A DNA stretch of 24,212 nt from Acanthaster planci (GCF_001949145.1 NW_019091603.1:107520-131731), one strand, 5' to 3'; counted from the stretch's first letter, positions 1 to 10,203 are shown. The notes: generated by a model not told the origin, from the sequence alone. Translations and numbers: made by a program.

Positions 1-34
1 CCTTATAAATGCTTTATTATTATTATTAGGATCT
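1..34 (+). repeat. 3' tail of an L2-type LINE cut by the window edge
   Basis: The window opens with CCTTATAAATGC followed by a TTA trinucleotide run. A GCGCnnTATAAAT-like end followed by a trinucleotide microsatellite is the usual 3' terminus of L2/CR1-clade LINEs; the copy at 16285-16338 in this window ends in the same style. Only the last bases are present, so the family is an inference and the body would lie to the left. Confidence 0.35.
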
Positions 35-472
35 CCAACTCGGGCTGATGGAGGATGTCCTCCCTAACCAGACGGATTAACGGCTGTCATACCAGGAGTC
101 TTGTCAGTCCTGGTAACCACATGTACAGTTGGCAAGGCAAGAACGGGACGACGAGGAGGATCCGACATGGCTCGCATTCTATCCTAGACAGAACCCACGG
201 GATGAGGGAGATTGGAGGAAAAGCATAAGCCACAAGGCCCGGCCAGTTGATCTGTAGGGAGTCTGTCATACATGCCCACAGGTGAGAGAACGTCGGGAGA
301 TGGGCATTGTCAGCAGATATGAGGCACCTGCCATGTTGTTGCTGGTGGACGACTTGGTGGCTGATGCATTGATTGTTTGTCCACATGAAGAGCTGTCACA
401 CAAGGGTGTAGAGTTGGGGAGAGCGAGTGCCGTCCTGATGATTGATGTATGCCACTACTGAGGAGTTGTGGC
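27..472 (-). pseudogene. DIRS-type retrotransposon RNase H/C-terminal pol remnant
   Basis: Read on the minus strand from about 472, the translation gives NSSVVAYINHQDGTRS, then a TGA stop near 401, then QLFMWTNNQCIS, and later WPGLVAYAFPP and CRILLVVPFLP. These are signature blocks of the RNase H region of tyrosine-recombinase (DIRS-order) retrotransposons, whose usual forms read like VVAYINxQGGTRS, W.GL.AYAFPP and LLIAP.WP. The stretch normally lying between the RNase H core and the AYAFPP block (the PGxxN..AD.LSR segment) is largely missing, so there is an internal deletion as well as two stops. No reverse transcriptase, methyltransferase or recombinase is seen next to it. This is an old, non-functional fragment. 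I am sure of the match to DIRS-like pol; the exact family cannot be told. Confidence 0.72.
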
Positions 473-479
473 TCTAGAC

Positions 480-1471
480 TTTAACAGAACAACTTACTAG
501 GTGTTGTCGAAAGTGGAACAGAGAGTACATGTGGCTAATTGGTGAGCTTGACAAATGCTTGCCAATTCCACCTAACATTTTGATTACACAGGGCACAGTC
601 AAATATACAACCATGGCAAACCCACAAACAAAACTGTATGTGGATAGTAGGCGCACTTTTATCGGACCTTGCAACAGTCACAGTATGCACACTTTGGACA
701 CGCCCACTAAAGAAGAACTTGTGTCTTAAAAGCAATGTGCGGCGTGGCCAGGCCAAGCAAAAGAATATATGGAGAGTCGGGAATGAATAGATGAAAGGAG
801 CATGTACAATTCACAACCACGTACATTTTGGTGAATTAGGATGCTCCAGATGTGGATACTGAATTGAATGGCGTGAACATCGGTCAGAGATAGAGGGGAG
901 CCTGTCTGAGATAGGGGCTGGTTTTACATGCCTGAGTGCCTCTGATGACAAAGTTTCAAATATCGGAGGGCTTGATAGGTCTGTTGGTAGGACGATGACA
1001 TCCACCACAGGCATTATGAAAAGAAGACTGATGGTAAAAATAAAACACACATGGTACGCTGATCGTATTGCATTTTGTTTACTGAAACAGCTCCATAAAA
1101 TGGTGGAGCGACGCCTGGGGAGCAGATTTCTTTGTTTCCCACCGAGCTGGCCCCTGGCACAGGAGTCTGGGGTGCAAGCCAGTGGCATAGTGGTAGGCCT
1201 ATTGTTTGAGATGCAGTCAGGGTTTAGTATGCATGACCCAGACTCACATTAACCGAGGGCAATACGAGCAAATGACGTAAGGCGGCCCAGTAGAACGTAC
1301 ACGTAGTTCCCATGCCTGGATTTCCCAAAATGGACAGATCAAGGCAGAGATACAGGCCTGAATGGGAAATGTCCCCAGCTGTACCTAATATGGAAAGGAG
1401 ACGCCCCCAGGCATACCATGTTCACAGGGTGGAGCTAAATGTAACTCGCAAGTAAAGCCCAGATAAGTTGA
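480..1471. other. Unassigned stretch without a recognisable gene
   Basis: I see no protein family in any frame. The longest open frame, minus strand 811-1188 (125 codons), has no domain, low conservation-like character and no splice context that fits POGLUT1. The stretch lies between the DIRS remnant and an ATT microsatellite and may be decayed transposon sequence, but nothing in it proves this. Confidence 0.4.
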
Positions 1472-1495
1472 ATTATTATTATTATCATTATTATT
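1472..1495. repeat. (ATT)n microsatellite
   Basis: An interrupted ATT run (one CAT interruption) separates two unassigned blocks. Such runs often mark the 3' end of an L2-like element; here the sequence before it (AAGTTGAATT) is not diagnostic. Confidence 0.8.
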
Positions 1496-2940
1496 GAATA
1501 AATTTATTAAGGGCAATATCAATTTAAAAATAGATGTGCAAACAAATGGGTGCCATCATGTATTAGACAGATCGACGGAGCCAAATGTGAAGACCCTGGA
1601 CGTGAAGTTGGAAGTAGAGCCAGCTACAAATCCGGGTGAACATCTAGAAGGAAGGGTATCCCAGTCCGGGGCAGTCGCCTGGAGAGTGAAGATTGACTCA
1701 AGGCAGCTGGCTAATAAAGGGGGCAGAATCTCCGAGAGACCAGACCACCGTCATCAAGTCTGATGAAGAAATATCTTACCTAGGTGTAGAGTGAGATTTC
1801 TTGCATATGGATCATGCAGAAGACGATGAGTGTTTACGCTCCTTATGTGCAGTGATCTGGCTGCAGAATACGAAGGAAGAACCTACAAACCCGGGGCATC
1901 AGCAGTATGTCTCGAATACAGTCGAAGTGGGCTGAGCCGACGGGAAGCTGTGACAGAAGCACCCTAGTCAGATAGTTCTAGCCAGTAGGCATAAGTCGCA
2001 GTGATGAGTGGCGTTCGAGAACCGCGGCGGATGCAGTTCTGTAGCCCAAAAAGTGGTCGGTGGAGAGCCTACATAGTTTGGTGGCACCTCTGAATGGGCC
2101 GCCCCCAGGAAACTGGGGTGTCGGCCCGAGGCATTGTAACCTTCAAGTCATGACTGAGTGAACTGCTGTGAAGTTCGTCTGACAGGTGTAGTTCATGGTG
2201 TGTGGTGGTCATTGTAGCTGATCCGGGAGGCATGGGGCCACCCCTGTGTGTAGACTGGTGAGCCATACCAATGAATGTACCACCCCCATGGTAGGCACCG
2301 GTTGTAGGGAGACTGCCAGAGGACTTCAGAGTTCAGGAGGAGGGAGGAAGAATGGCCAGCATGGGATCTGGGTCAGACTCTTTTGCTGCTGGCTGAGGCT
2401 TGGAGTCAATCTTGAGAAGAAGCCGAAGAAGACAATTTTGGCCTTGCGCTTCTGAGTCTTTGCTGGAGCGGGGGGGGAGCCAGAAGCCTGGAGGGATGGA
2501 GATCCCCCAAGGGATCCCCCAAGTTTTCAGTCGTACCCTGGGAGGAACGTCCCATGTCGGGATCGGCAGCCTTATGTCCAGAGTCCATCGGAGGTCACGA
2601 TACATCTGTAGATGGGGTGTGGCGGAGAAAAACCCATGCAGCGCAGCAGTCCAAAAGGGCTAGTATCGTCAGATGTAACTTGAGGCTGGGTGCCGTGTTG
2701 TAGCAAAGGTTTGCCTGCAGTTGAGGCGGTGGAGCGTGGCTAGCCAGCCGTGGAACCTATTGCTCGGTTTCTGAGCGGACGTCACCCAGCGGGCAGTAGC
2801 CAGCGAGGAACCTGGGGCAGACAGTGGACAGTTGCCCACGAGCCCCGCTGTGCCATTGTTGGTAGGGTTCGCTTGGGGATGTGGTTCAAAGCAACACTCA
2901 GTACTTGTAGCACAGAGAAGAAACAGCTCGTTAGGCTTTG
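1496..2940. other. GC-richer unassigned block
   Basis: This block is visibly richer in G and C than the AT-rich sequence after 3400 and is full of short open frames on both strands, none with a recognisable domain. It begins right after an ATT microsatellite and runs into the degenerate tandem array at 2941-3163. Composition and neighbours (a DIRS pol remnant on the minus strand at 27-472) make a decayed retrotransposon body, perhaps its 5' or gag part, a reasonable guess, but I could not identify reverse transcriptase, recombinase or gag motifs. Confidence 0.3.
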
Positions 2941-3163
2941 ATTATCAAGGGTAACGTCAGCTTGGCCCGACCGGTAGGCACCCAGAGTAGTCATCAGTGG
3001 TCAAGGGCAGTGTTGCGGCAGCTGCTCACTCAACCTGATCAATTCCAGCCATGGTCATCAGTGATCAAGGGTAAAGTTGCGGCAACTGCTCGCTCAACTC
3101 AGTCAATGTAGATAAGGGTCTGAGGTATCTTGCGGCAGCTGCTCACTCAACCCCGGTCCGTTG
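2941..3163. repeat. Degenerate short tandem array, about 3.5 units
   Basis: Units share GTCATCAGTGxTCAAGGG followed by GTTGCGGCAxCTGCTC and CTCAAC. The TTGCGGCA core occurs at 3013, 3077 and 3130, giving periods of 64 and 53 bp, and a partial unit (TATCAAGGGTAACGTCAG) lies at 2943. Unequal periods show an old array with indels. It could be a terminal or subterminal repeat of the adjoining GC-rich block. Confidence 0.75.
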
Positions 3164-3602
3164 AGTCTCTCCCCGTCACGGCCATTAATCTCAGATAACG
3201 CAACCGCACCACAAAGGAGCGGGGCAGCCTGCCAGCCCCACTCCACGGCCAAAGTTAACAGCGTTGGGCCATTATTGTTCTTACGCACGTACCACATTGA
3301 GAACAAAGGGCTGCCTGCTAGCCCTGTCCAACGGCCTTACACATACACAACACAGTCCAACAGCACATCACACCCAAACCTGTAGATAATGCACAGAAAA
3401 AAAGGGCAGAAAAGAACAACAAAAGGACAACATACAAAGAAAATCACTCTTACCAATAGCACAGAATATACTTTTTATTCGTACTTACAAATCAAGTCAA
3501 TTCACAAACGTGAATGGTTACTGAACTCGAAACTCTGACAATGCCATAAAGACACATTTGTAAATTAAAGGCGCTGAGAAAATGACGAATGTGGCGGCGG
3601 GA

Positions 3603-3618
3603 CCACAATGCATTGTGG
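3603..3618. repeat. Perfect 16-bp palindrome CCACAATGCATTGTGG
   Basis: The arms CCACAATG/CATTGTGG are perfect. It follows a GGCGGCGGGA stretch in otherwise AT-rich DNA. It could be a factor-binding site or part of a transposon end; nothing nearby decides. Confidence 0.6.
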
Positions 3619-5443
3619 AGGGTCAAGAGGCAGAATACATAATTTTCAGCAAATTGTAATACGCACTTCGCAAATTTGCTTATTGAGGCTGGGCAGGGGT
3701 ATGTGAATGCAGGAAACCTAGCAAACCTAGCAGTGTCAAAGCTTTGGTCAATATTCCATCATAAAAACAAAAACAAACTAAGAAACTCTATGGAAAAAAT
3801 TAGCTCATTTCCGTGTCTGCATGGAAAAGCCCTTTTCTTACTAAATTTTGAGTGTTTTTATTACGTTTTTGTGAAGGGTCAGTTTTAACCAAAATAAAAT
3901 TGTCCAGAATCGTTGCAACTTAAAGGGACTTGCATTGAATATTTGTCCTGTGCTATGATGTCACTATAATGTCATCGAATAATATGTACATGTACATGGA
4001 CATTTCAATGTTTCTGAATCCAAAATTACTTATTATTTGCATCTTTATGAAGACGAATGTGAAAAACCTCTTCGGTTTAATGCAAATAGAAAAGTGCTAG
4101 TTCATCTTCTTCTGGCAAAGACTTCTGGCACTTTGCAAACACAGATTTCACTGAATTTTGCCCAAAGACCTACACATAGGACCACAAATGGTCCTACAAC
4201 AATGATGTCATCATGTGTATATGTACATCACAAGATTTTTGTAAGTTTCCTTTTTTTAAATTCTTTGAGTGGGCCTTCTCAAAGATCAAATACATGTAAA
4301 TAAGTGCAATATTTGGAAAATTTTGTGACACAATCATGATGATATAATGTGTCATTGGTATATCTACAAAGAATTCTTTCCGGATCAAAATATCCAGAAC
4401 CACTTGGAAAGGGTTAAACACAATACTAAGACGCATTATAGGTGAAAATTAGAGTGAAACCATGATAACGTCTTCCAATAATTTTAAAATTTTTATGTAA
4501 ATGTTTTGCATGTTAACATTTGTATTGGTGTAACTCTTGGATAAAACAAGCCCCCCCAAAAAAATCCCTTTTCAAGACATTTGGTGGGCCAAGTAGATTT
4601 TGGGGTTGCCTGTAAAATTTTGTGGCGTCATAATGTCATTAAAAAGTACGAGTTTTGATTCACATATTAAACCAGGGGAGACCAACATGAAATTCTACCT
4701 GAGCAGGTAGCACATCAACTCCTGGTTATCTTTACAAAGTGACATTATAACATTTTTTATTTAAATTTCTATTATTTTGTTTTATCTGCACCATTTTCTT
4801 CTAATATTTATACCGGTACAACATTTCAAGTGAACTCAACTTAAGACTTCAGATTTAATACAGGTAGGTTCATTAAGCATGTGTCTCCTGAAGTGACAGC
4901 ATGACTTAATCATGTGAATTTTTGACAACTTAAATTTTTCTGCAAGTCCAACAGACTCTCAACACATTTTTTCACTTTGTCTCATACTGCAAGTATGTAT
5001 GCCAAGCATTTTTTCCCACACCCTAGAAACTTTGAAAAGCCCCTTGTTCCGTTCTCTAACACAGACCTATTTTTTCCTTCTTCAAGGCTTATGTATTCAC
5101 TTTGTGTATAGTTTTTCTAGGTGCTATTTTGAGACACTTTTTTATCTTGCAAGTTCATCAAATTTACAGTATACCCAGCAAAACCTTGATTGCGGATTGT
5201 TCAAGAAAAGTGATGTCATGATAACTTCATCACTTGCCATGTGACACATCCGCAAATTGAATTATTTGCAGATCATTATCTTCAAAACCATTTACTGGAC
5301 TGGACTGCAATGGTACAGATCAACCTGCGCTCATGGACTCCATGTGGCAACTCAGTATACAGGGTTTACCCCTTTCCACTCCCAGTCTACAGCTGAAGCA
5401 GGTTTACCTATCACCAGGTTTTGCCGGCTGGACCAATTCACCA

Positions 5444-5532
5444 CCCACTTGGCGAGTCTAATAGCATGCCCAGTGCTTGTTTTGGGTCTTCACCAGATAG
5501 CCTTTGCCAAGTGGGGGTATCTTTGGGCATGC
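5444..5532. repeat. Interleaved inverted repeats (A-B-A'-B')
   Basis: CCCACTTGGC (5444-5453) pairs with GCCAAGTGGG (5506-5515), and GCATGCCCA (5464-5472) pairs with TGGGCATGC (5524-5532); both pairs are perfect. The order is interleaved, not nested, so both stems together would form a pseudoknot-like topology. Confidence 0.7.
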
Positions 5533-7045
5533 TCAATGTTTCACTTTACTCCAAGTTGTCTAGGCCCACTGGTATCAGTTCATGACCCACTGGGAACCAC
5601 TTTCCCAACAGCATACGAGAAAAATTGTAAAAAAGTGATTTAATCAAATTGGATTTGTTGTTATACAGAGTAAGCAGAGCAACCAGCACCATTAACAAGT
5701 CCACTACAGTACCATTCAGGTTAAAAAACACCTTACCCAATGGGAATTACATGCCTTTTAGTTAATCAATCCAGTTCCCCATTGGCTGACTTCCACTCAT
5801 TTGTCAGGCCTTGGTTCCAGGTCAGGCATTTCTTTATTGGCTAGTAGACTTATTGAAAGGAGTCAAAAAACAATGGTACAAGTTCTTAATGAGTCCATGA
5901 CACTTAGATTACAACTTTGGAGGGGCGACCAATAGGCATGCACACCCATTTTATTAATTACTTCTTCCATTTAATTGATTCAAAATTATGAATACTCATC
6001 TCTTAAAAGATCTTACATGTCGTTGAATCTTACTGACTGGTACCATTTACTGTCCCTGCAATCCAGACATTACAGTGTAACATTACGATTGATTACTAAG
6101 GAATCCGTGCAAGCATTATCATTTTAATACTATACCTATACCAAAGTATTGACGATATGGTTCATGACAAGTAAATAAATTAAAAGCATGTGATAAATAA
6201 TTGTTGTTTTAAAAATATGATAACGATTTCCATCATCACAACTTCCTTCGAATTATTTGCCTAGTGGGAAAAACCTGTGGGGGTAAAAACCCATGGGAAA
6301 AAAGCCTTGCAAATAACAGGAATAAGTTGCTATGATGAAGTAGTGTTTGCCTGTCGGACCACAGATGGCACATTCTTGCCACACCCCGATTTATATACCC
6401 GAGACTCATAGCTCAAGCACCTCCGCAACGCGGAGTGATACATTCCACAGTAAGAACTTAATTTCATTCTAATTTGCTACCCCACTCAACTGAATGAAAT
6501 TACATTTTCAGCCATAAAAGGGAGCAAAGGAAGACTTGAATTTGTGGCAGATCTTCTTCTGGGGGATTCAATGGGAAAGTTATAATTCCAGATCAATATT
6601 GGATATATGACACAGTAGCTGCATTGGATTTGGGGGCTACCTTAGGGGGTCAATGATTTGGGGACACTTGGCTAATAAATATCTGTCCAATCTGGCACAC
6701 ATTCCATTCCATGGCTGGTGTTTTTTTCAGGAGTGGTAGCTATCACACTATGGGCAGGGTGTTTGATGGGCAAGCAACTAGGGATCCAAACTGATAATAA
6801 GGAGACATTCCAATGCTTTAATTTATGAAATTAGTTTGCTACTTTGTTCTCTTGTGCCTTTGCAACAATGTCATAAAGCTAAGCACATATAATATTGCAA
6901 TTGCATTGTCCCACTCTCAAATGACATGGTTCAGACAGCCAGCTCCCTCAGCTGTGTGGCTGGACATCCTCTTATTTTCGGCTGTTTTCTTCTGGTGAGC
7001 AAACAATAGGTGTGGGTAAAAATAGTGTGTTTGCTCTGAACAACT

Positions 7046-7069
7046 TCACTCACTCACTCACTCACTCAC
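7046..7069. repeat. (TCAC)6 microsatellite
   Basis: Six uninterrupted TCAC units. Confidence 0.95.
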
Positions 7070-7693
7070 AAGATTTGCAAGAAACTACCATTGTTCATTC
7101 CCATACAACAAATCCATCCCAATGCCATCCAAATCCCATCTCATTGTATTGGCAAGATGGTCTACACTTGTCCACATCTGGCAATGCACTGTTTTGTGAA
7201 AATTTCCACAATGGGCTTGCCTTTTCTTTTATTCAATCCAGATGCCCTCCTTTTACCCTCCCACTACATGTAACTCTCAGTAGGTTCACTCCAAGCATTC
7301 CATATCAGATCATTCAGCTGCAGTAAATAAAGGGTGTAGCAAGTTCCTTTATATGGAACTTTTCAGTGAAAAATTAGGTAGGAAAGAAAAATGATGCCTT
7401 CAATCTATGCCTTCGGACCTCTTCCCGGGGTCTGCCACTGTGTACCTTGTAGGGACAGAAGTGGGGCAGGGCAGTCTGGGGGAAATGGCCCCTGTGACAC
7501 ACTTCCACACCTGAGGGTCCAGCAGCGCCCGTATGGTGCGGGATTGTGCGCGGGTCTGCCTCGCGACTGATGATCAGAAATGTCCACCCGCACTGCCAGC
7601 ATTTCCCTCTAAAACATCATCTCCTGTCTGGTCTATGCTCATCTTGTTCCCTGTCCAATTTTTCCCACGGTTTTTCGGCATCCTGACGGACTT
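7070..7693. other. Intronic stretch with a GC-rich patch
   Basis: No gene is called. A plus-strand frame here contains DGLHLSTSGNALF (7156-7194), which resembles the Asp-x-x-His block of SGNH hydrolases, but no other block of that fold is found nearby. About 7410-7600 is GC-rich compared with its surroundings and has no recognisable family. Confidence 0.3.
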
Positions 7694-7837
7694 CTATATG
7701 ATTTGGTTCATGATTTATGTTCAAAAAGCTGCATCCGCTTTGAGTGATCCCTGTTCAACACTTCCCAGGTTGTATCGTGTGTAATTGGGGTGTGATCCCC
7801 GGCTACATGGTGTTTCAGGTTTAATGGCTTCTGGCTG

Positions 7838-7849
7838 CCCCCCCCCCCC
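7838..7849. repeat. C12 homopolymer run
   Basis: Twelve consecutive C residues on the plus strand inside the SINE-like insertion. Confidence 0.9.
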
Positions 7850-7884
7850 CGAGATATTGACAAATAGGAAGAGCCACCGACATG

Positions 7885-7957
7885 AGCTGGGTAGCTCAGT
7901 CGGTAGAGCACTGGTATGGTGTTCCAGAGGTCGCAGGTTCAAACCCTGCTCCAGTCA
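7885..7957 (+). tRNA. tRNA-like sequence (SINE head), anticodon position GGT
   Basis: The 73-nt stretch folds as a tRNA. The D stem GCTC/GAGC and T stem GCAGG/CCTGC are perfect. The anticodon stem CTGG/CCAG carries one T-T mismatch at the loop, leaving a 7-nt loop with GGT in the anticodon place (Thr-like). The acceptor stem has one mismatch and two G-T wobbles. The A box TAGCTCAGTCGG (7892-7903) and B box GGTTCAAACC (7936-7945) fit the consensus, and a T7 run follows at 7984-7990 as a possible pol III stop. The stem defects and repeat context favour a SINE head over a working tRNA gene. Confidence 0.6.
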
Positions 7958-7986
7958 GTTTCCCTATATGATTTGTTTCATGATTT

Positions 7987-9338
7987 TTTTCCCTTGGAAG
8001 TGATGTACATGCACATATACTTTAGAGTGCATGACCCTGTGACTATGAGAAGTGTGAATTAACAACTTCGAATTAATAAAAAGACCATAAAATATGACAA
8101 GAGACAATGGTTTCAGTCATCTTACTCGAACAAGAGGCTTCTATTCTTGGCAAAATTGAGCATGTTAGAATACAGTAGCACAATCGTGGAAAAATTAAAT
8201 GTGAAAATGTTCAGCTCCAGTTTCCAGTTTTAAATGAAATTCTCATGAGGTAGCAGTATAGGACATTCTTTGCATATTGTTTTCTGCTTTAGCTCAGAGG
8301 AAACGAGTTAAACGTCAAATATCCTTAAAAAAAATAAATAAATGAAATTATTGAAAGCAGTTCTGCTCCCGAGTCAAAATGAAAATAAAATTCTCATGAG
8401 GTAGATGATATACTGTGCGTATTGTTTTCCGTTTTAGTTTATACATGTACACCATTAAGAAGTTGCATGTAAAATATTGGGGAAAAATGCTACTCAGAAA
8501 ATGAAATCTCCTGTCACTCTATCTTTGTTCTTGGCAAGTAACGAGTCATTACATGTGCAGTTGTCATAACACGATGTCCATCGCCACTGCATGCGTACGC
8601 CTCACCGACACTGAAATAGACTGGCCCTTCATGGTTTGTACCTTGAAAGCATTTTCACTTTGTATACATAAGCAGGATGTAAGATCACTTCATTTGTCTG
8701 GTTCACAGACGTGAGTCCAATTGGCTACGGCCGAAAATTACACTGAGTATTTGCCAGTACCTTGGCCATTTCCCATAGAATCATGCGTAATATCAAGCCG
8801 CAGCCAACTGATTCAGACACAGCCTTCCTGTAAAGATACACGAATGACGTCATCTGAAAAAAGTGCCTGACTGAAATGTATGGGGGCCTAGGGTGATTCC
8901 TTCACCAAACATATTACTCAACCCCACCCATCAAAAACAAGTTAAAATGATACGGTAGAAGAATTCCTGCCGATCAAGTAGTTTGGCAGCTTTTGGAAAT
9001 TGTTTTATGCAAAATAAAGAATTGTTCATTTTGCCAATGCACAGGTCTATGGTGATGTGTAGTGACCAAAACCCGGAGACTTTTTGGGGGGACCTTATGC
9101 AGAATCTCCATACACCCTGACGCAATTGAAGACAAAAAATACTGCACATTTCAAGTGAAAAGCCTCGTAATATTCTAAAGGTCACGACATCAAGAAAACG
9201 AGGAGTTCTGCGTTTGCGTGAATTTGTTTATTAAAAAGGTTTTAGCATTTTCCATTATTTTTGCCAAGAGCATAAGGTGCGATGACATTCAAAAGCTCTT
9301 CACAAGTTTGTAGAAGAAGAAAACACAGAAATACATAC
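7987..9338. other. Intronic sequence downstream of the third POGLUT1 exon
   Basis: No exon is recognised. The minus-strand open frame 8931-9185 (84 codons) shows no similarity to the POGLUT1 C-terminal half. The stretch holds the duplication at 8221-8495. Confidence 0.45.
8221..8495. repeat. Diverged tandem duplication, period about 151 bp
   Basis: AAATTCTCATGAGGTAG occurs exactly at 8237-8253 and 8388-8404. Downstream, GCATATTGTTTTCTGC and GCGTATTGTTTTCCG also correspond at the same offset, so two diverged units lie head to tail. Confidence 0.65.
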
Positions 9339-9398
9339 CTTGACCCCCTGAAAAATGCCTTGGATAACTTTTCATCCCATGGTGTTTTCTTGGCTTCC
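9339..9398 (-). CDS. POGLUT1: POGLUT1 internal exon (third of three)
   Basis: This 60-bp exon completes the split Lys codon, encodes 19 codons (beginning EAKKTPWDEK, ending AFFRGS) and leaves AG of the next Arg codon. FFRGSR corresponds to the conserved YFRGSR of POGLUT1; the preceding Lys-rich stretch matches the variable PWKKKNSTA region in vertebrates. The acceptor is TTTTTCCAG and the donor AG/GTATGTAT on the minus strand. It is shorter than the 60-codon open-frame limit and is found only by splice-site and homology reading. The next expected residues (the conserved TSPERDPL block with acidic residues, then the C-terminal half of the GT90 domain) were not found in 1-9338, so the following intron is at least about 9.3 kb or the later exons are too diverged to see. 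Confidence 0.88.
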
Positions 9399-9468
9399 CT
9401 GGAAAAATAATAGTTCTTAAAATAATGTGTTTACGAATGCTACATACAGTTTGGCATTTCTTTTTTTA

Positions 9469-9485
9469 GCCTATCGTAGATAGGC
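9469..9485. repeat. Perfect hairpin in the short POGLUT1 intron
   Basis: GCCTATC/GATAGGC with a 3-nt GTA loop, inside the 178-bp intron between the exons 9577-9701 and 9339-9398, next to a T-rich run. It may be chance. Confidence 0.5.
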
Positions 9486-9576
9486 ATAATTCAACATAAA
9501 GTGAAAATTGTAAACTTTGGCTGTGCTAACATTGATTCTTAATATGGTAAAGTTCAAAATATACAGAAATGCATAC

Positions 9577-9701
9577 TTGTCGAGAGATTCTCTGAAGAGG
9601 TCCCATCGACCTAAACCAGTGGGAAATAATGGCCACACAGCAGGTCCCCCCTCCCAGAAAGTCCACGCTGGATACATGATGTCCCAGTGTTGAGAATAAA
9701 C
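9577..9701 (-). CDS. POGLUT1: POGLUT1 internal exon (second of three)
   Basis: This 125-bp exon encodes 41 residues plus two bases of a split Lys codon. It contains [18 protein letters not shown] followed by [12 protein letters not shown], nearly identical to human POGLUT1 over this part of the GT90 domain, which is the strongest protein match in the window. The minus-strand acceptor is a pyrimidine-rich stretch ending TTGCAG; the donor is AA/GTATGC. Its phase-0 start follows directly from the exon ending LSFSK (19645-19777), so no exon is missing across the 9,943-bp intron between them. Its phase-2 end matches the next exon (9339-9398) across a short 178-bp intron. The reading frame is open and the residues conserved, so the gene looks functional in spite of the transposons in its introns. 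Confidence 0.95.
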
Positions 9702-10116
9702 CTGCAAGGTTAAAAAAGAACAAATTAGATATTTCTCTATTTGCACTTGTGTATAAAGTTTACTTTAAACTTCCATATAATGCTCACATCATATGGAAGC
9801 TTAAATTCATGGAGAATATTCCGACATCAAAATCGAGCTTCTTTTTTACTTTTGTAAAATTCTACATTTTTGTGCAGATCCCTACATTTTTTGGTATGCT
9901 TTTAAACACTAGGTGCTTTTAGCATACTATGCAAACACGACAAGGTCTTTTTTATTTACATGTAAAACCTGAGAAATGTGAAAAAGCCCTATACTCAGTT
10001 GCACACAGATACAGAAAGTCTCATCTTTCTTTCCCCCTCTTCCTTTCTTTTCCCACTTTTTGCCCAATGACCTACGTGTAACACTGGCACGTTCTACACA
10101 TGACTTTGGCTTTTTC

Positions 10117-10203
10117 TTGGGCCAATTCCCTTCAAACCTGGACATCGTTAGACTACCATTTGAAGACGTATACCAAATCATGACATTATCATGATGTCAT
10201 CAC
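10117..10203. repeat. Dispersed repeat, copy A
   Basis: This stretch aligns along its whole length with 21925-22012, at about four-fifths identity by eye, including TTGGGCCAATT, GTTAGACTAC, AATCATGAC and TCATGATGTCAT. Several differences are C-to-T or G-to-A at CpG, as expected of an ageing methylated repeat. Family unknown. Confidence 0.75.

Larger units (their letters stand above)
3401..7045. other. AT-rich intronic sequence, no gene seen
   Basis: No exon of POGLUT1 and no other protein family is recognisable on either strand. The longest open frame, plus 5257-5643 (128 codons), has no known motif. The stretch holds a perfect 16-bp palindrome (3603-3618), two TACATGTA octamers (3987, 4291), a TGATGTCATCA motif near 4203 and a pair of interleaved inverted repeats (5444-5532). 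It is presumed to be intron of POGLUT1. Confidence 0.5.
7694..7986 (+). mobile_element. SINE-like insertion flanked by 23-bp direct repeats
   Basis: The 23-bp stretch at 7694-7716 (starting CTATATGATTTG) recurs at 7964-7986 with one mismatch. The roughly 247 bp between holds a C12 run (7838-7849) and a complete tRNA-like region (7885-7957). This looks like a tRNA-derived SINE with target-site duplications. Against the simplest reading, the tRNA-like head is at the right-hand end of the insert rather than the left, and 23 bp is long for a duplication; the flanks may instead be copies of a SINE tail. Confidence 0.5.

Noticed and set aside
811-1188. 125-codon minus-strand frame as a DIRS or host gene
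   Set aside because: No RT, methyltransferase or recombinase motif is visible and no exon signals; left unassigned.
2941-3163. CRISPR-like array
   Set aside because: Units are diverged, periods are unequal and there are no spacers; this is animal DNA.
5257-5643. 128-codon plus-strand open frame as a gene
   Set aside because: No domain, no splice or promoter context, lies in the presumed POGLUT1 intron and overlaps interleaved inverted repeats.
7885-7957. A functional tRNA-Thr(GGT) gene
   Set aside because: Acceptor and anticodon stem mismatches and the flanking repeat structure fit a SINE head better. A tRNA scan would be decisive; a high score with an intact isotype model would overturn this.
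8931-9185. Minus-strand frame just downstream of the last visible POGLUT1 exon as the next exon
   Set aside because: The translation shows none of the conserved blocks expected after FRGSR (TSPERDPL-like or the NFRGVAASFRFK-like block), and the splice phase is not supported.
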